Shown piece by piece: positions 1 through 5,850 of a stretch of 15,430 nt of DNA. The position numbers were made by a program, and so were the translations under genes. This DNA comes from CAWJHE01 sp964614855 (GTDB lineage: Bacteria > Chloroflexota > Anaerolineae > Anaerolineales > UBA4823). Numbering within the stretch: the first letter of the stretch is position 1; each line of letters starts with the position of its first letter. The notes beneath the pieces are model-generated. The model was given only the letters and a program-made list of their open reading frames with translations. It was not told the DNA's origin and searched no databases. The DNA lies in NCBI GenBank assembly GCA_964614855.1, contig CAZTMX010000058.1, positions 1 through 15,430 of the forward strand. The letters run 5' to 3'.

Positions 1-386
1 CCGCCCTCACCCACTTCCACACCGAGCGCCGTAGCGTACACCTGGGCGCGTTCCATCAGGTCATTCGGGTGACAGCTTTGGCAGGATGCCTTGACATCCG
101 AAAGCGGCGGCACCATACCGCTGTGGGCGGCATCTATCTCCATGCTCTGGTTGTTGCCGGCGTGGCAAATATAGCAGAAATCGCCAAAGGCATGACCGGT
201 GTGCCAGCCTGTGCCGTCAGCGTTGACCGGATCCTGGCCTTGAACTTCGTGGCAGTTCTTGCACGAAGAGGCTTGCGACCCGCATTGGGCGTTTGCCTGG
301 TCTGCTGACCACAAAATCAGCACGCTTGCCAGGATCAGCGCACCCAGCACTATTGGGATGAGAAACGTTTTATTACGCAACTGCAT
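1..386 (-). CDS. Multiheme cytochrome c, N-terminal part (cut by window edge)
   Basis: Reading the minus strand from the ATG at 386 gives 128 codons with no stop before the left edge, so the gene is partial at its 3' end. Residues 1-33 form a hydrophobic leader ending in ANA before QCGS, which fits a signal peptide or an N-terminal anchor. Three CxxCH heme-attachment motifs are visible: CKNCH (residues 42-46), CYICH (71-75) and CQSCH (102-106). Several extra histidines lie between them and could act as distal ligands. These features show a c-type cytochrome with at least three hemes, exported across the membrane and probably used in electron transfer. The partner and exact family cannot be told from this fragment. 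A clear Shine-Dalgarno sequence, AGGAGG, sits four bases upstream of the ATG. The gene follows the ArsR-type repressor gene by 34 bases on the same strand, so the two are probably co-transcribed. Confidence 0.85.
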   Translation of the reverse strand, partial: MQLRNKTFLIPIVLGALILASVLILWSADQANAQCGSQASSCKNCHEVQGQDPVNADGTGWHTGHAFGDFCYICHAGNNQSMEIDAAHSGMVPPLSDVKASCQSCHPNDLMERAQVYATALGVEVGEG

Positions 387-420
387 GGCTCCTCCTTAAA
401 AATCGGGTTAATAAATGGGA

Positions 421-762
421 TTATGCTTCGACTTCGACTTCCATTAAGCTAGCGCGATGGGCGATGCGATCGCGCAGCACATCTCGCAATAAATCCAAAG
501 CCTGGATCAGGCGCGGGTCGCTCAGGCTGTACTCAACACTGGCGCCTTGGCGCGCTGCAAGCACCAGCCCGCGCTCGCGCATAATTTTGAGGTGGCGCGA
601 GGCAGCTGGTTGGCTGATCCCCACAGCATTTGCCAGATCGCTGACATTGATACTGTGATCCGCGAGCAAGTATAGAATGAGAATGCGGCGCGGGTCAGCC
701 AGCGCGGCGCACAAATCGGCGTGAAGCTGGTTGGCTTCTTCGGGAAGGATATTTCTGTCCAT
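421..762 (-). CDS. ArsR/SmtB-type winged-helix transcriptional repressor
   Basis: This 113-residue protein has the ArsR winged-helix layout. An N-terminal helix with the ADPRR signature lies at residues 22-26, the helix-turn-helix covers about 40-60 (VSDLANAVGIS then QPAASRHLKIM), and the wing (RQGASVEYSL) covers 71-80. The C-terminal helix would be the dimerisation helix. I chose the ATG at 762 over an in-frame TTG at 780 because AAGG lies five bases upstream of that ATG. The classical metal-sensing ELCVCDL box is replaced by SINVSDL, and there is a single cysteine (Cys18). An alpha-3 As/Cd site and the two-cysteine BigR/SqrR sulfide sensor can therefore be excluded. The inducer is unknown. 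The gene is divergent from aspS and lies just upstream of a multiheme cytochrome c gene, which is the likely regulated target. An imperfect palindrome overlaps its 5' region. Confidence 0.9.
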   Translation of the reverse strand: MDRNILPEEANQLHADLCAALADPRRILILYLLADHSINVSDLANAVGISQPAASRHLKIMRERGLVLAARQGASVEYSLSDPRLIQALDLLRDVLRDRIAHRASLMEVEVEA

Positions 763-774
763 AGCTACCTTGAT

Positions 775-790
775 TTGCAAATATGCGCAA
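775..790. promoter_or_regulatory. Candidate ArsR operator (imperfect palindrome)
   Basis: The 16-bp sequence TTGCAAATATGCGCAA has matching TTGC/GCAA ends and an ATAT centre, with two mismatched positions in each arm. It lies 13-28 bases upstream of the repressor start codon and next to an AT-rich stretch (795-820) that could hold the minus-strand -10 element. ArsR-family repressors commonly bind AT-centred inverted repeats over their own promoter, so autoregulation is a reasonable inference. The binding itself is not shown by the sequence. Confidence 0.4.
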
Positions 791-850
791 TCCTTTATAT
801 ATTGATATCATGATGATTAAACTACGAAACTACCGGGCTGCCAGTGAGAT

Positions 851-882
851 TTGTCACATGCGCTCGGGATGATTGTCATATG
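851..882 (+). repeat. Tandem TTGTCAYATG direct repeat at the aspS promoter
   Basis: TTGTCACATG at 851-860 and TTGTCATATG at 873-882 differ in one base and start 22 bp apart, about two turns of the helix. The second copy contains the -35 hexamer of the aspS promoter. This could be a regulator site on one face of the DNA, or chance similarity. Confidence 0.4.
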
Positions 883-901
883 ATGGTGACCATGCTATAA
901 T
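873..901 (+). promoter_or_regulatory. Sigma-70 promoter of aspS with extended -10
   Basis: TTGTCA (873-878) and TATAAT (896-901) are separated by exactly 17 bases. The -10 is perfect and is preceded by TGC, giving an extended -10 element; the -35 differs from consensus at one position. Transcription should start near 908, leaving a short leader of about 22 bases that carries only the ribosome-binding site. No T-box or other leader regulation fits in that space. Confidence 0.8.
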
Positions 902-929
902 TCGCGTTCGATTTTCACGGAGGAATATC

Positions 930-2723
930 ATGTATAAGACTCATACTTGTGGTGAATTACGCCTGGATCATGTGGGACAGGCGACAACCCTGGCTGGTTG
1001 GGTGAACCGCCGCCGCGATCACGGTGGGGTGACCTTTCTGGATTTGCGCGACCGCTTTGGCCTGGTGCAGGTAGTGGCGGATTCGGCTACCGCCCCCGAG
1101 GCGCACAAGGCGATGGAAGCCGTGCGCAACGAGTGGGTGGTGCAGGTACAGGGCGTGGTGCGGCCCAGGCCGGCTGGCGCTGAGAACCCCCACCTGGCTA
1201 CCGGCGATATCGAAGTGGATGTGCAGCAGGTGACCATCCTCAACCCGGCCAAGACGCCGCCCTTTGCTATCAATAAAGAAGAAGAGATCGATGAAAACAC
1301 GCGCCTGCGCTACCGTTACCTGGATCTGCGCCGCGAGCGTATGCGCCGCAACCTGGATCTGCGCCACCGCATGGTGCGTTTTATCCGCAATTTCTTGAGC
1401 GATAAGGGTTTTCTGGAAGTTGAAACCCCAATCCTGTTCAAAACCACCCCTGAAGGGGCGCGTGATTACCTGGTGCCCTCGCGCGTCCACGCCGGTGAGT
1501 TCTACGCCCTGCCGCAATCGCCGCAGCAGCTCAAGCAGATGTTGATGGTAGCCGGCGTTGAGCGTTATTTCCAGATTGCCCGCTGCTTCCGCGATGAAGA
1601 CCAGCGCGGTGACCGCCAACCGGAATTTACCCAGCTTGATCTGGAGATGTCCTTTGTCGAGCGTGAAGATATCATGCGCCTGGCAGAAGAACTATTTACC
1701 AAGATGGTCGCCGAGGTGGTGCCGCACAAACACCTGCTGGCAAGCCCCTGGCCGCGCCTGACATACAAAGAAGCCATGGCCCGCTTTGGCAAGGATAACC
1801 CCGATTTGCGTTTCGGCTTGGAGCTGAAAGATATCACCGACCTGGCTGCCGGCAGCGGTTTCAAGGTTTTCGAAGCCACGGCGGCTGCCGGCGGGCATGT
1901 GCGCGGGTTGAACGCCAAGGGCTGCGGTGAATACACACGCAAGCAAATTGACGAGCTGACCGAGTATGTCAAGCAATTTGGCGCCAAAGGCCTGGCTTAC
2001 CTGGCTGTGGGGGAGAACGGCGAATACCGGTCCACTTTTAGCAAATTCCTGCCGGAAGACGTACTGAAAGCGCTGTTGGAGCGCCTGGAAGCCCAACCCG
2101 GCGATCTGCTGCTCTTTGTGGCCGATAAACCTGCCGTGGTTTACGAATCCCTGGGCCGCCTGCGTGTGATGCTAGGCGAGCGCCTGGGGCTGGCAGACCC
2201 GGACACCCTGGCCTTCTGCTGGGTGGTCGATTTCCCCTTCGTCAACTGGAGCGAAGACGAAAAACGCTGGGACCCCAGCCACCACCTGTTTACTTCGCCA
2301 ATGTTTGAAGATATCCCGCTGCTGGACAGCGACCCCGGCAAGGCGCGCGGCCAGCAGTATGACCTGGTGCTGAACAACTACGAAGTCGGCGGCGGATCGA
2401 TCCGTATCCACAACCGCGGGCTTCAGGAAAAAGTCTTCTCGCTGATCGGCTTGCAGCCTGAAGTGGCGCAAGAGCGCTTCGGCCATATGCTGGAGGCGTT
2501 TGAGTTTGGCACGCCGCCGCACGGCGGGATTGCGCCGGGTATCGATCGCATCTGCATGCTGTTGTGTGATGAGCCCAATATCCGTGAGGTGATCGCTTTC
2601 CCGAAAAACCAGGCGGCGCGCGATGTAATGGGCGGCGCTCCTTCTCCAGTGGAGGCGAAACAGTTAGATGAGCTGCATATCCAGGTGGTGCTGCCGCCGC
2701 AAGATACGCCCAGCGTGGATTAG
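930..2723 (+). CDS. aspS: Aspartyl-tRNA synthetase, bacterial type
   Basis: This is a class II aminoacyl-tRNA synthetase that charges tRNA(Asp) with aspartate in the cytoplasm. The 597-residue length is normal for the bacterial form. An N-terminal OB-fold anticodon-binding domain covers about residues 1-105 (GWVNRRRDHGG, FLDLRDRFG). The flipping loop and substrate pocket follow at about 195-210 (QSPQQLKQML). Motif 2 is at 215-235 (FQIARCFRDEDQR, then DRQPEFTQ). The bacterial GAD insertion occupies roughly 290-430. Motif 3 is at 531-545 (HGGIAPGIDRICMLL), followed by the conserved AFPKNQ and GGAPSPV segments. I chose the ATG at 930 because GGAGGA lies just upstream of it; a longer in-frame TTG at 873 would begin inside the promoter's -35 box. 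Whether it also charges tRNA(Asn) cannot be judged here. Confidence 0.98.
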   Translation: MYKTHTCGELRLDHVGQATTLAGWVNRRRDHGGVTFLDLRDRFGLVQVVADSATAPEAHKAMEAVRNEWVVQVQGVVRPRPAGAENPHLATGDIEVDVQQVTILNPAKTPPFAINKEEEIDENTRLRYRYLDLRRERMRRNLDLRHRMVRFIRNFLSDKGFLEVETPILFKTTPEGARDYLVPSRVHAGEFYALPQSPQQLKQMLMVAGVERYFQIARCFRDEDQRGDRQPEFTQLDLEMSFVEREDIMRLAEELFTKMVAEVVPHKHLLASPWPRLTYKEAMARFGKDNPDLRFGLELKDITDLAAGSGFKVFEATAAAGGHVRGLNAKGCGEYTRKQIDELTEYVKQFGAKGLAYLAVGENGEYRSTFSKFLPEDVLKALLERLEAQPGDLLLFVADKPAVVYESLGRLRVMLGERLGLADPDTLAFCWVVDFPFVNWSEDEKRWDPSHHLFTSPMFEDIPLLDSDPGKARGQQYDLVLNNYEVGGGSIRIHNRGLQEKVFSLIGLQPEVAQERFGHMLEAFEFGTPPHGGIAPGIDRICMLLCDEPNIREVIAFPKNQAARDVMGGAPSPVEAKQLDELHIQVVLPPQDTPSVD

Positions 2724-2759
2724 AAACGCCGGAATCACCTACTCACCGGGATTGAAGTG

Positions 2760-2768
2760 TGGTATAAA
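2760..2768 (+). promoter_or_regulatory. Extended -10 promoter of the candidate 6S RNA
   Basis: TGG followed by TATAAA (2763-2768) gives an extended -10 element. Transcription would start near 2774, exactly where the long closing helix of the candidate RNA begins. No good -35 hexamer is visible 16-18 bases upstream. Confidence 0.5.
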
Positions 2769-2773
2769 ATAAT

Positions 2774-2952
2774 TGCCCTGCTATGCTCGTGATGTCGCAT
2801 CCCGGTTTTGAGCCAACAAGTTTTATAAGGGGCTCAATCTTACAGGTGTGACGCGATAGGCTCCGGCCAAGGCGGATCATCTGAGGCGGGCTCCAACCTG
2901 CGAAGGCAGGTTCAAAACTTAGCAGCACACGGCATGGTGGGGTACACTTTTT
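2774..2952 (+). ncRNA. ssrS: Candidate 6S RNA downstream of aspS
   Basis: About 175-180 bases between an extended -10 promoter and a five-T run (2948-2952) fold as expected for 6S RNA, which binds sigma-70 RNA polymerase by imitating an open promoter. The 5' segment 2774-2786 pairs with 2932-2944 in a 13-bp closing helix (nine Watson-Crick and four G-U pairs). After one bulged base, 2788-2791 pairs with 2928-2931, and further short pairing follows up to 2798/2922. A small perfect 7-bp hairpin (AACCTGC, loop GAAG, GCAGGTT; 2895-2912) sits on the 3' side of the central open region, as in many 6S RNAs. TTGAGCC (2808-2814) can pair with GGCTCAA (2831-2837). I could not settle the apical arm by eye. 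From memory, one Bacillus subtilis 6S RNA gene also lies directly after aspS, which supports the call. It could still be another structured small RNA. Confidence 0.7.
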
Positions 2953-2982
2953 GCCTGGCAACAGGGGATACTCCAGACAAAA

Positions 2983-3010
2983 CGCCTCCGGGCTAACCAG
3001 CTCGGAGGCG
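2983..3010. terminator. Strong hairpin, probable terminator
   Basis: CGCCTCCGGGCT (2983-2994) pairs with AGCTCGGAGGCG (2999-3010) over 12 bp, with one G-U pair, around an AACC loop. On the minus strand the stem is followed directly by TTTTGT, fitting a factor-independent terminator for the thioredoxin-TPR gene that ends at 3148. On the plus strand it is followed by AAATTGTTT, a weaker match, so it may also back up termination of the RNA gene to its left. Confidence 0.6.
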
Positions 3011-3033
3011 AAATTGTTTAAATCCTCTTGTTG

Positions 3034-3114
3034 GCGGTCGGGCGGGGAGCCTGGCAGGACACCGATATCAATGGATCGCTTTGAGGAATACGGTGTCGAG
3101 TTGCCTGAAACCGC
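3034..3114. other. Nested inverted repeat of unknown role
   Basis: Three helices share one centre: GCGGT/ACCGC (3034-3038 with 3110-3114), GGCA/TGCC (3053-3056 with 3102-3105) and GACACCG/CGGTGTC (3058-3064 with 3091-3097). The 26-base loop can add a 4-bp TCAA/TTGA helix (3068-3071 with 3081-3084). The element lies in the 3' untranslated region of the minus-strand thioredoxin-TPR gene, between its stop and the hairpin at 2983-3010. It could be a structured RNA on either strand, a 3' end protector, or an old remnant. I match it to no known RNA family; the signature motifs of SRP RNA and RNase P RNA are absent. The rest of the 2953-3147 stretch shows nothing else. Confidence 0.35.
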
Positions 3115-3147
3115 TGCGTGGAACCGCTTCCTGGAACCAACCCCCCC

Positions 3148-3984
3148 TTAGAACAACACGCTGGCCAGTTCCTGGCGGTACCCCCGGGCGACATCAGACT
3201 CGCTGCCCAGGATTTCGAGCAAACCCAGCATTACCTGGCGCGCCTTGCCGTCCCTGTAGCGTTTATCCTCACGCAGGATATCCAACAACCCATCCATGGC
3301 TGCTTCCAGGTTGTTTCTTTTCACCAGCCGCATGGCCTGGTTGAAAGCTGCGTCCAGCGGGTCTTCAGAAGGAACGATCTGGCCGCGTTCAAAGGCTTCC
3401 AACGATTGCGCCAGCGGCAGCATGATTTCGGCGGATTTGAACTCGCGGCTGCCGGGAAAATCCGCCAGGATTTGCAGTCCTTCCCTGCCTTTGCCCTGCT
3501 GCAGCAGGCTCTTGGCCAGACCCAGCATGGCGGCGGTGTTTTGCGGCGTCATTTCCAACGCCTGGCGAAAGGTTTGCTCTGCCTGGGTCGAGCGCAGCAG
3601 TGCCAACTGGCTGTTGCCCTTTGCCACCAGCAAATCGCTTTCGGATGGAGCGATGGCGCGGATAAATTCGCGCAGGCGCGCTTCCGGCTGCACGCCCAGC
3701 AGCTCGGCGATCATCTGGCCATCACGAAAGGCTTTTAATATCGGGATGCTGCGCACCCCGTAACGAACGGCCAGGTTGGGGTTGTCGTCCACGTTTACCT
3801 TTGCCAGGCGGAATAAACCCTGTGCTTCTTGCGCAAGACCTTCCAACATCGGGCCGAGCACCTTACAAGGTTTGCACCATTCGGCCCAGAAATCCACGAC
3901 GACCGGGACTTGCTGTGAATAAGCCAGCACCTGGTATTCGAAATCGGCTTCATTTACATCGATGATGTACTCGGATGGTGACAT
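3148..3984 (-). CDS. cnoX: Thioredoxin-TPR chaperone of the CnoX/YbbN family
   Basis: The 278-residue protein joins a thioredoxin domain (residues 1-110) to a helical TPR-like domain (about 115-278). The active site WCKPCK has both cysteines (Cys37, Cys40), and a cis-proline follows at SIP (Pro81). The C-terminal segment DGLLDILREDKRYRDGKARQ..., ending in RQELASVLF, is typical of YbbN/CnoX proteins. Family members hold unfolding proteins during oxidative stress and hand them to refolding chaperones. E. coli CnoX lacks a redox CxxC, whereas members with CxxC can also reduce disulfides; this protein belongs to the second kind by sequence. There is no signal peptide, so it is cytoplasmic. GGAG lies seven bases upstream of the ATG at 3984. 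It is transcribed away from the FtsZ gene train, with 153 bases between the two starts. Confidence 0.9.
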   Translation of the reverse strand: MSPSEYIIDVNEADFEYQVLAYSQQVPVVVDFWAEWCKPCKVLGPMLEGLAQEAQGLFRLAKVNVDDNPNLAVRYGVRSIPILKAFRDGQMIAELLGVQPEARLREFIRAIAPSESDLLVAKGNSQLALLRSTQAEQTFRQALEMTPQNTAAMLGLAKSLLQQGKGREGLQILADFPGSREFKSAEIMLPLAQSLEAFERGQIVPSEDPLDAAFNQAMRLVKRNNLEAAMDGLLDILREDKRYRDGKARQVMLGLLEILGSESDVARGYRQELASVLF

Positions 3985-4137
3985 AGTTATTCTCCGCGTC
4001 TCTACCTTTTTCAGATTCTACCAGACTTGTGTAAGAATTTTATAAGCCTTAACTCAGAACAGAAAGCCTGGAAGCATCTCAGCAGCGTCTGGCATACAAC
4101 TTGCAATTCACAAAGCAAATCTCTGTGAGGAATTTCT
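3985..4137. promoter_or_regulatory. Divergent control region for cnoX and the FtsZ gene train
   Basis: This 153-bp gap separates two divergent genes and must hold both promoters unless transcription enters from elsewhere. On the minus strand TGG-TAGAAT (complement of 4015-4023) is an extended -10 candidate for cnoX, and TATAAAAT (complement of 4037-4044) is a second; neither has a good -35. For the plus-strand train I see no convincing -10/-35 pair. The ribosome-binding site GAGG (4127-4130) is placed seven bases before the ATG at 4138. Confidence 0.3.
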
Positions 4138-5796
4138 ATGGAACCAACACCTGACACGACCGCACACTCACGCCTGGGTTTTCATTACGCCGCAGACAGC
4201 CTGCATTACCGGGAAAAGGATTTGCAAACCTGGCTGCCCGAGCTGCAAAAAATGGGCGCGGGGTGGCTCACCCTGCAAGCCCCTGCAGAAAGGGCGGTGC
4301 CGGAAGTTTTCCTCAGCGGTCTGCTGCAGGCGAACATCCGCCCCATCCTGCAATTTGAGCTCCCCGTTTCTTTGCTGCGCCCCGGCGATGGCTTGCGGTT
4401 GTTGTTCAACCATTATGCCAGGCTGGGCGTTGAGTATGTCGTGTTTTATGACCGTCCCAATATGCGCCGCTCTTGGGCAGCAGATTTGTGGACACAGTCA
4501 GATCTGGTCGAAAGGTTCCTGGACCAGTATCTGCCCCTGGCCGAATTGGCGGTGATAGAGGGGCTGACGCCCGTTTTCCCGCCGCTGGAACCGGGCGGGG
4601 ATTATTGGGATTTGGCATTTATCAGCTCAGCGCTGGAAAGCCTGCAGCGGCGCGGCTGCCAGCACCTGCTGGAGAAACTAGTATTAGGAGTATACGCCAG
4701 GGCCGGCAACCGCCCATTGAATTGGGGCGCTGGCGGCTCGCAGCGCTGGCCGGGAGCACGGCCTTATATGCAGCAAGACGGGATACAGGACCACCGAGGT
4801 TTCCTGTCTTTTGAGTGGTACCTGGAGATTTGCCAGAAAGTATTGGGCTGCCGCCTGCCTGTGATCCTGTTTCAGGCCGGCAGCCAGCTTGGCGATTGTC
4901 AGGACAGCCAATTCGAAAAGGTGGATGCTGCGCAGCATGCTGCGCGCAACCTGGCGTTAATCCAATGGCTGCACCGCGAGCGGGCGATCTTTGGTTTGAA
5001 CGCCAAACCGGCGGATGAAGTGCTGGCGTGCAATTTCTGGCTGCTGCAAGGAGAAAAAGGCCAACCGGAATATCGCCAGGCCTGGTTCCACTCGGACGGA
5101 AGAAACCTGCCCCTGGTCACCGAGCTGTACCGCTGGGCTGCCTCAAGGCGCGGTGAGCTGCTCAGCGTTGCTGAAGGGATGGACGAACCCAAACCTGTTG
5201 AAACACTCCCGCCGCCAGAAATAACTGCCGCACAAAGCGAACCGGCTGGCATGTCTGAGCCGCCAACCGCACCTGAGGGCATGTCTGAACCGCGAACCGC
5301 ACCTGAAGGCATCTCTGAATCACCAATCGCTGTGCCTGTAATAGACGCCGACCCACTGCCGCCAGGTGAAGCCGCTACGGATGAATTCCTGCAAGCCCTG
5401 GATTTGATCTTTGAAGAAAAACCTGCTGCAGCAAGCGCCAGCCGCAGTATCGCCAATGGCAAAATCGCCAAGAGCAGCATTGCCCAGGGCAGCATTGCCA
5501 AGGGCAGCATCGCCCAGGGCATCATGAGCGCGCGGGAGACCACGCCCATCTCGCATTATGTGCTGCTGCCCTTGTACGCCTGGGGTGTAGCCGATTGGGA
5601 TATGGAGCTGATCCTGCCGCTGATTGAAGATTCTCACCCCACCATCGGTTTTTCGCTGGCGGAGGCGCGCTTGGCGCAGCGGGTGACCATCGTCGGCGGA
5701 AACGAATCCATCTCTGAAAAAGCCATCGAATCTCTCCGCCAAGCCGGCTGTCTTGTCGAGCGACTTGCAGCAGATGGCACGCTTGTTGCAACATGA
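4138..5796 (+). CDS. Glycosidase-like TIM-barrel protein with lost catalytic residues, repeat linkers and CWB2-like C-terminus
   Basis: I recognise no named family for the whole 552-residue protein. Residues about 10-345 read as a TIM barrel of the clan A glycosidase kind, with strand-like segments such as GWLTLQAP, RPILQFELP, YVVFYDRPN, LVLGVYARA, VILFQAGS and LACNFWLLQG. In such enzymes strand 4 normally carries an NEP motif and strand 7 a second catalytic Glu. Here the matching segments are DRPN (105-108) and FQAGS (245-249), so both glutamates seem to be missing. A Pro/Glu-rich linker (about 350-405) with a 10-residue repeat and a second linker of five-residue units (437-461) lead to a C-terminal domain (about 468-552). 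Its end, VTIVGG...SISEKAIESLRQAGCLVERL, resembles half of a CWB2 cell-wall-binding repeat. There is no signal peptide or TM segment, so it appears cytoplasmic. It is the first gene of the train, 54 bases before ftsZ, and may be a binding or scaffold protein. The barrel assignment is inference. Confidence 0.7.
   Translation: MEPTPDTTAHSRLGFHYAADSLHYREKDLQTWLPELQKMGAGWLTLQAPAERAVPEVFLSGLLQANIRPILQFELPVSLLRPGDGLRLLFNHYARLGVEYVVFYDRPNMRRSWAADLWTQSDLVERFLDQYLPLAELAVIEGLTPVFPPLEPGGDYWDLAFISSALESLQRRGCQHLLEKLVLGVYARAGNRPLNWGAGGSQRWPGARPYMQQDGIQDHRGFLSFEWYLEICQKVLGCRLPVILFQAGSQLGDCQDSQFEKVDAAQHAARNLALIQWLHRERAIFGLNAKPADEVLACNFWLLQGEKGQPEYRQAWFHSDGRNLPLVTELYRWAASRRGELLSVAEGMDEPKPVETLPPPEITAAQSEPAGMSEPPTAPEGMSEPRTAPEGISESPIAVPVIDADPLPPGEAATDEFLQALDLIFEEKPAAASASRSIANGKIAKSSIAQGSIAKGSIAQGIMSARETTPISHYVLLPLYAWGVADWDMELILPLIEDSHPTIGFSLAEARLAQRVTIVGGNESISEKAIESLRQAGCLVERLAADGTLVAT
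5248..5337 (+). repeat. 30-bp tandem repeat coding GMSEPxTAPE
   Basis: Two close 30-bp copies (5248-5277 and 5278-5307) encode GMSEPPTAPE and GMSEPRTAPE. A third, diverged copy (5308-5337) encodes GISESPIAVP. They lie in the disordered linker after the barrel domain and look like in-frame slippage or duplication. Confidence 0.8.
5446..5520 (+). repeat. 15-bp tandem repeat coding SIAxG pentapeptides
   Basis: Five in-frame 15-bp units encode SIANG, KIAKS, SIAQG, SIAKG and SIAQG. The last three units differ by only a few bases, which suggests recent expansion by slippage. The strict I-A spacing every five residues could favour a regular strand or a coil, but no known five-residue repeat family matches well: it lacks the A(D/N)LxX pattern of pentapeptide-repeat proteins. 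Confidence 0.85.
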
Positions 5797-5850
5797 TATT
5801 CACCTTTTAATAAAAATTAGCGCACCATCCATTTAGAAATGAGGCAGACC

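Noticed and set aside
873..929. Longer aspS start at TTG 873
   Set aside because: It would begin inside the -35 hexamer and contain the -10 and the Shine-Dalgarno sequence; the ATG at 930 matches the family N-terminus.
2774..2952. SRP RNA, RNase P RNA, tmRNA or a common riboswitch in the aspS downstream region
   Set aside because: I looked for the GGAAGG/AGCAGC core of SRP RNA, the GAGGAAAGTCC box of RNase P RNA, tmRNA ends and TPP, cobalamin or SAM motifs on both strands and found none.
3024..3150. Possible tRNA gene or pseudogene remnant in the gap before cnoX
   Set aside because: There is no T-loop GTTCRA box with a matching acceptor stem, and the pairing seen is a single nested hairpin, not a cloverleaf.
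2951..3151. Plus-strand 66-codon frame ending in EEYGVELPETAAWNRFLEP
   Set aside because: Part of it looks protein-like, but it lacks a ribosome-binding site and runs through the terminator-like hairpin and the nested inverted repeat; no family is recognised.
5248..5520. CRISPR-like or mobile-element repeats
   Set aside because: Both repeats are in-frame, contiguous without spacers and confined to linkers of one protein.
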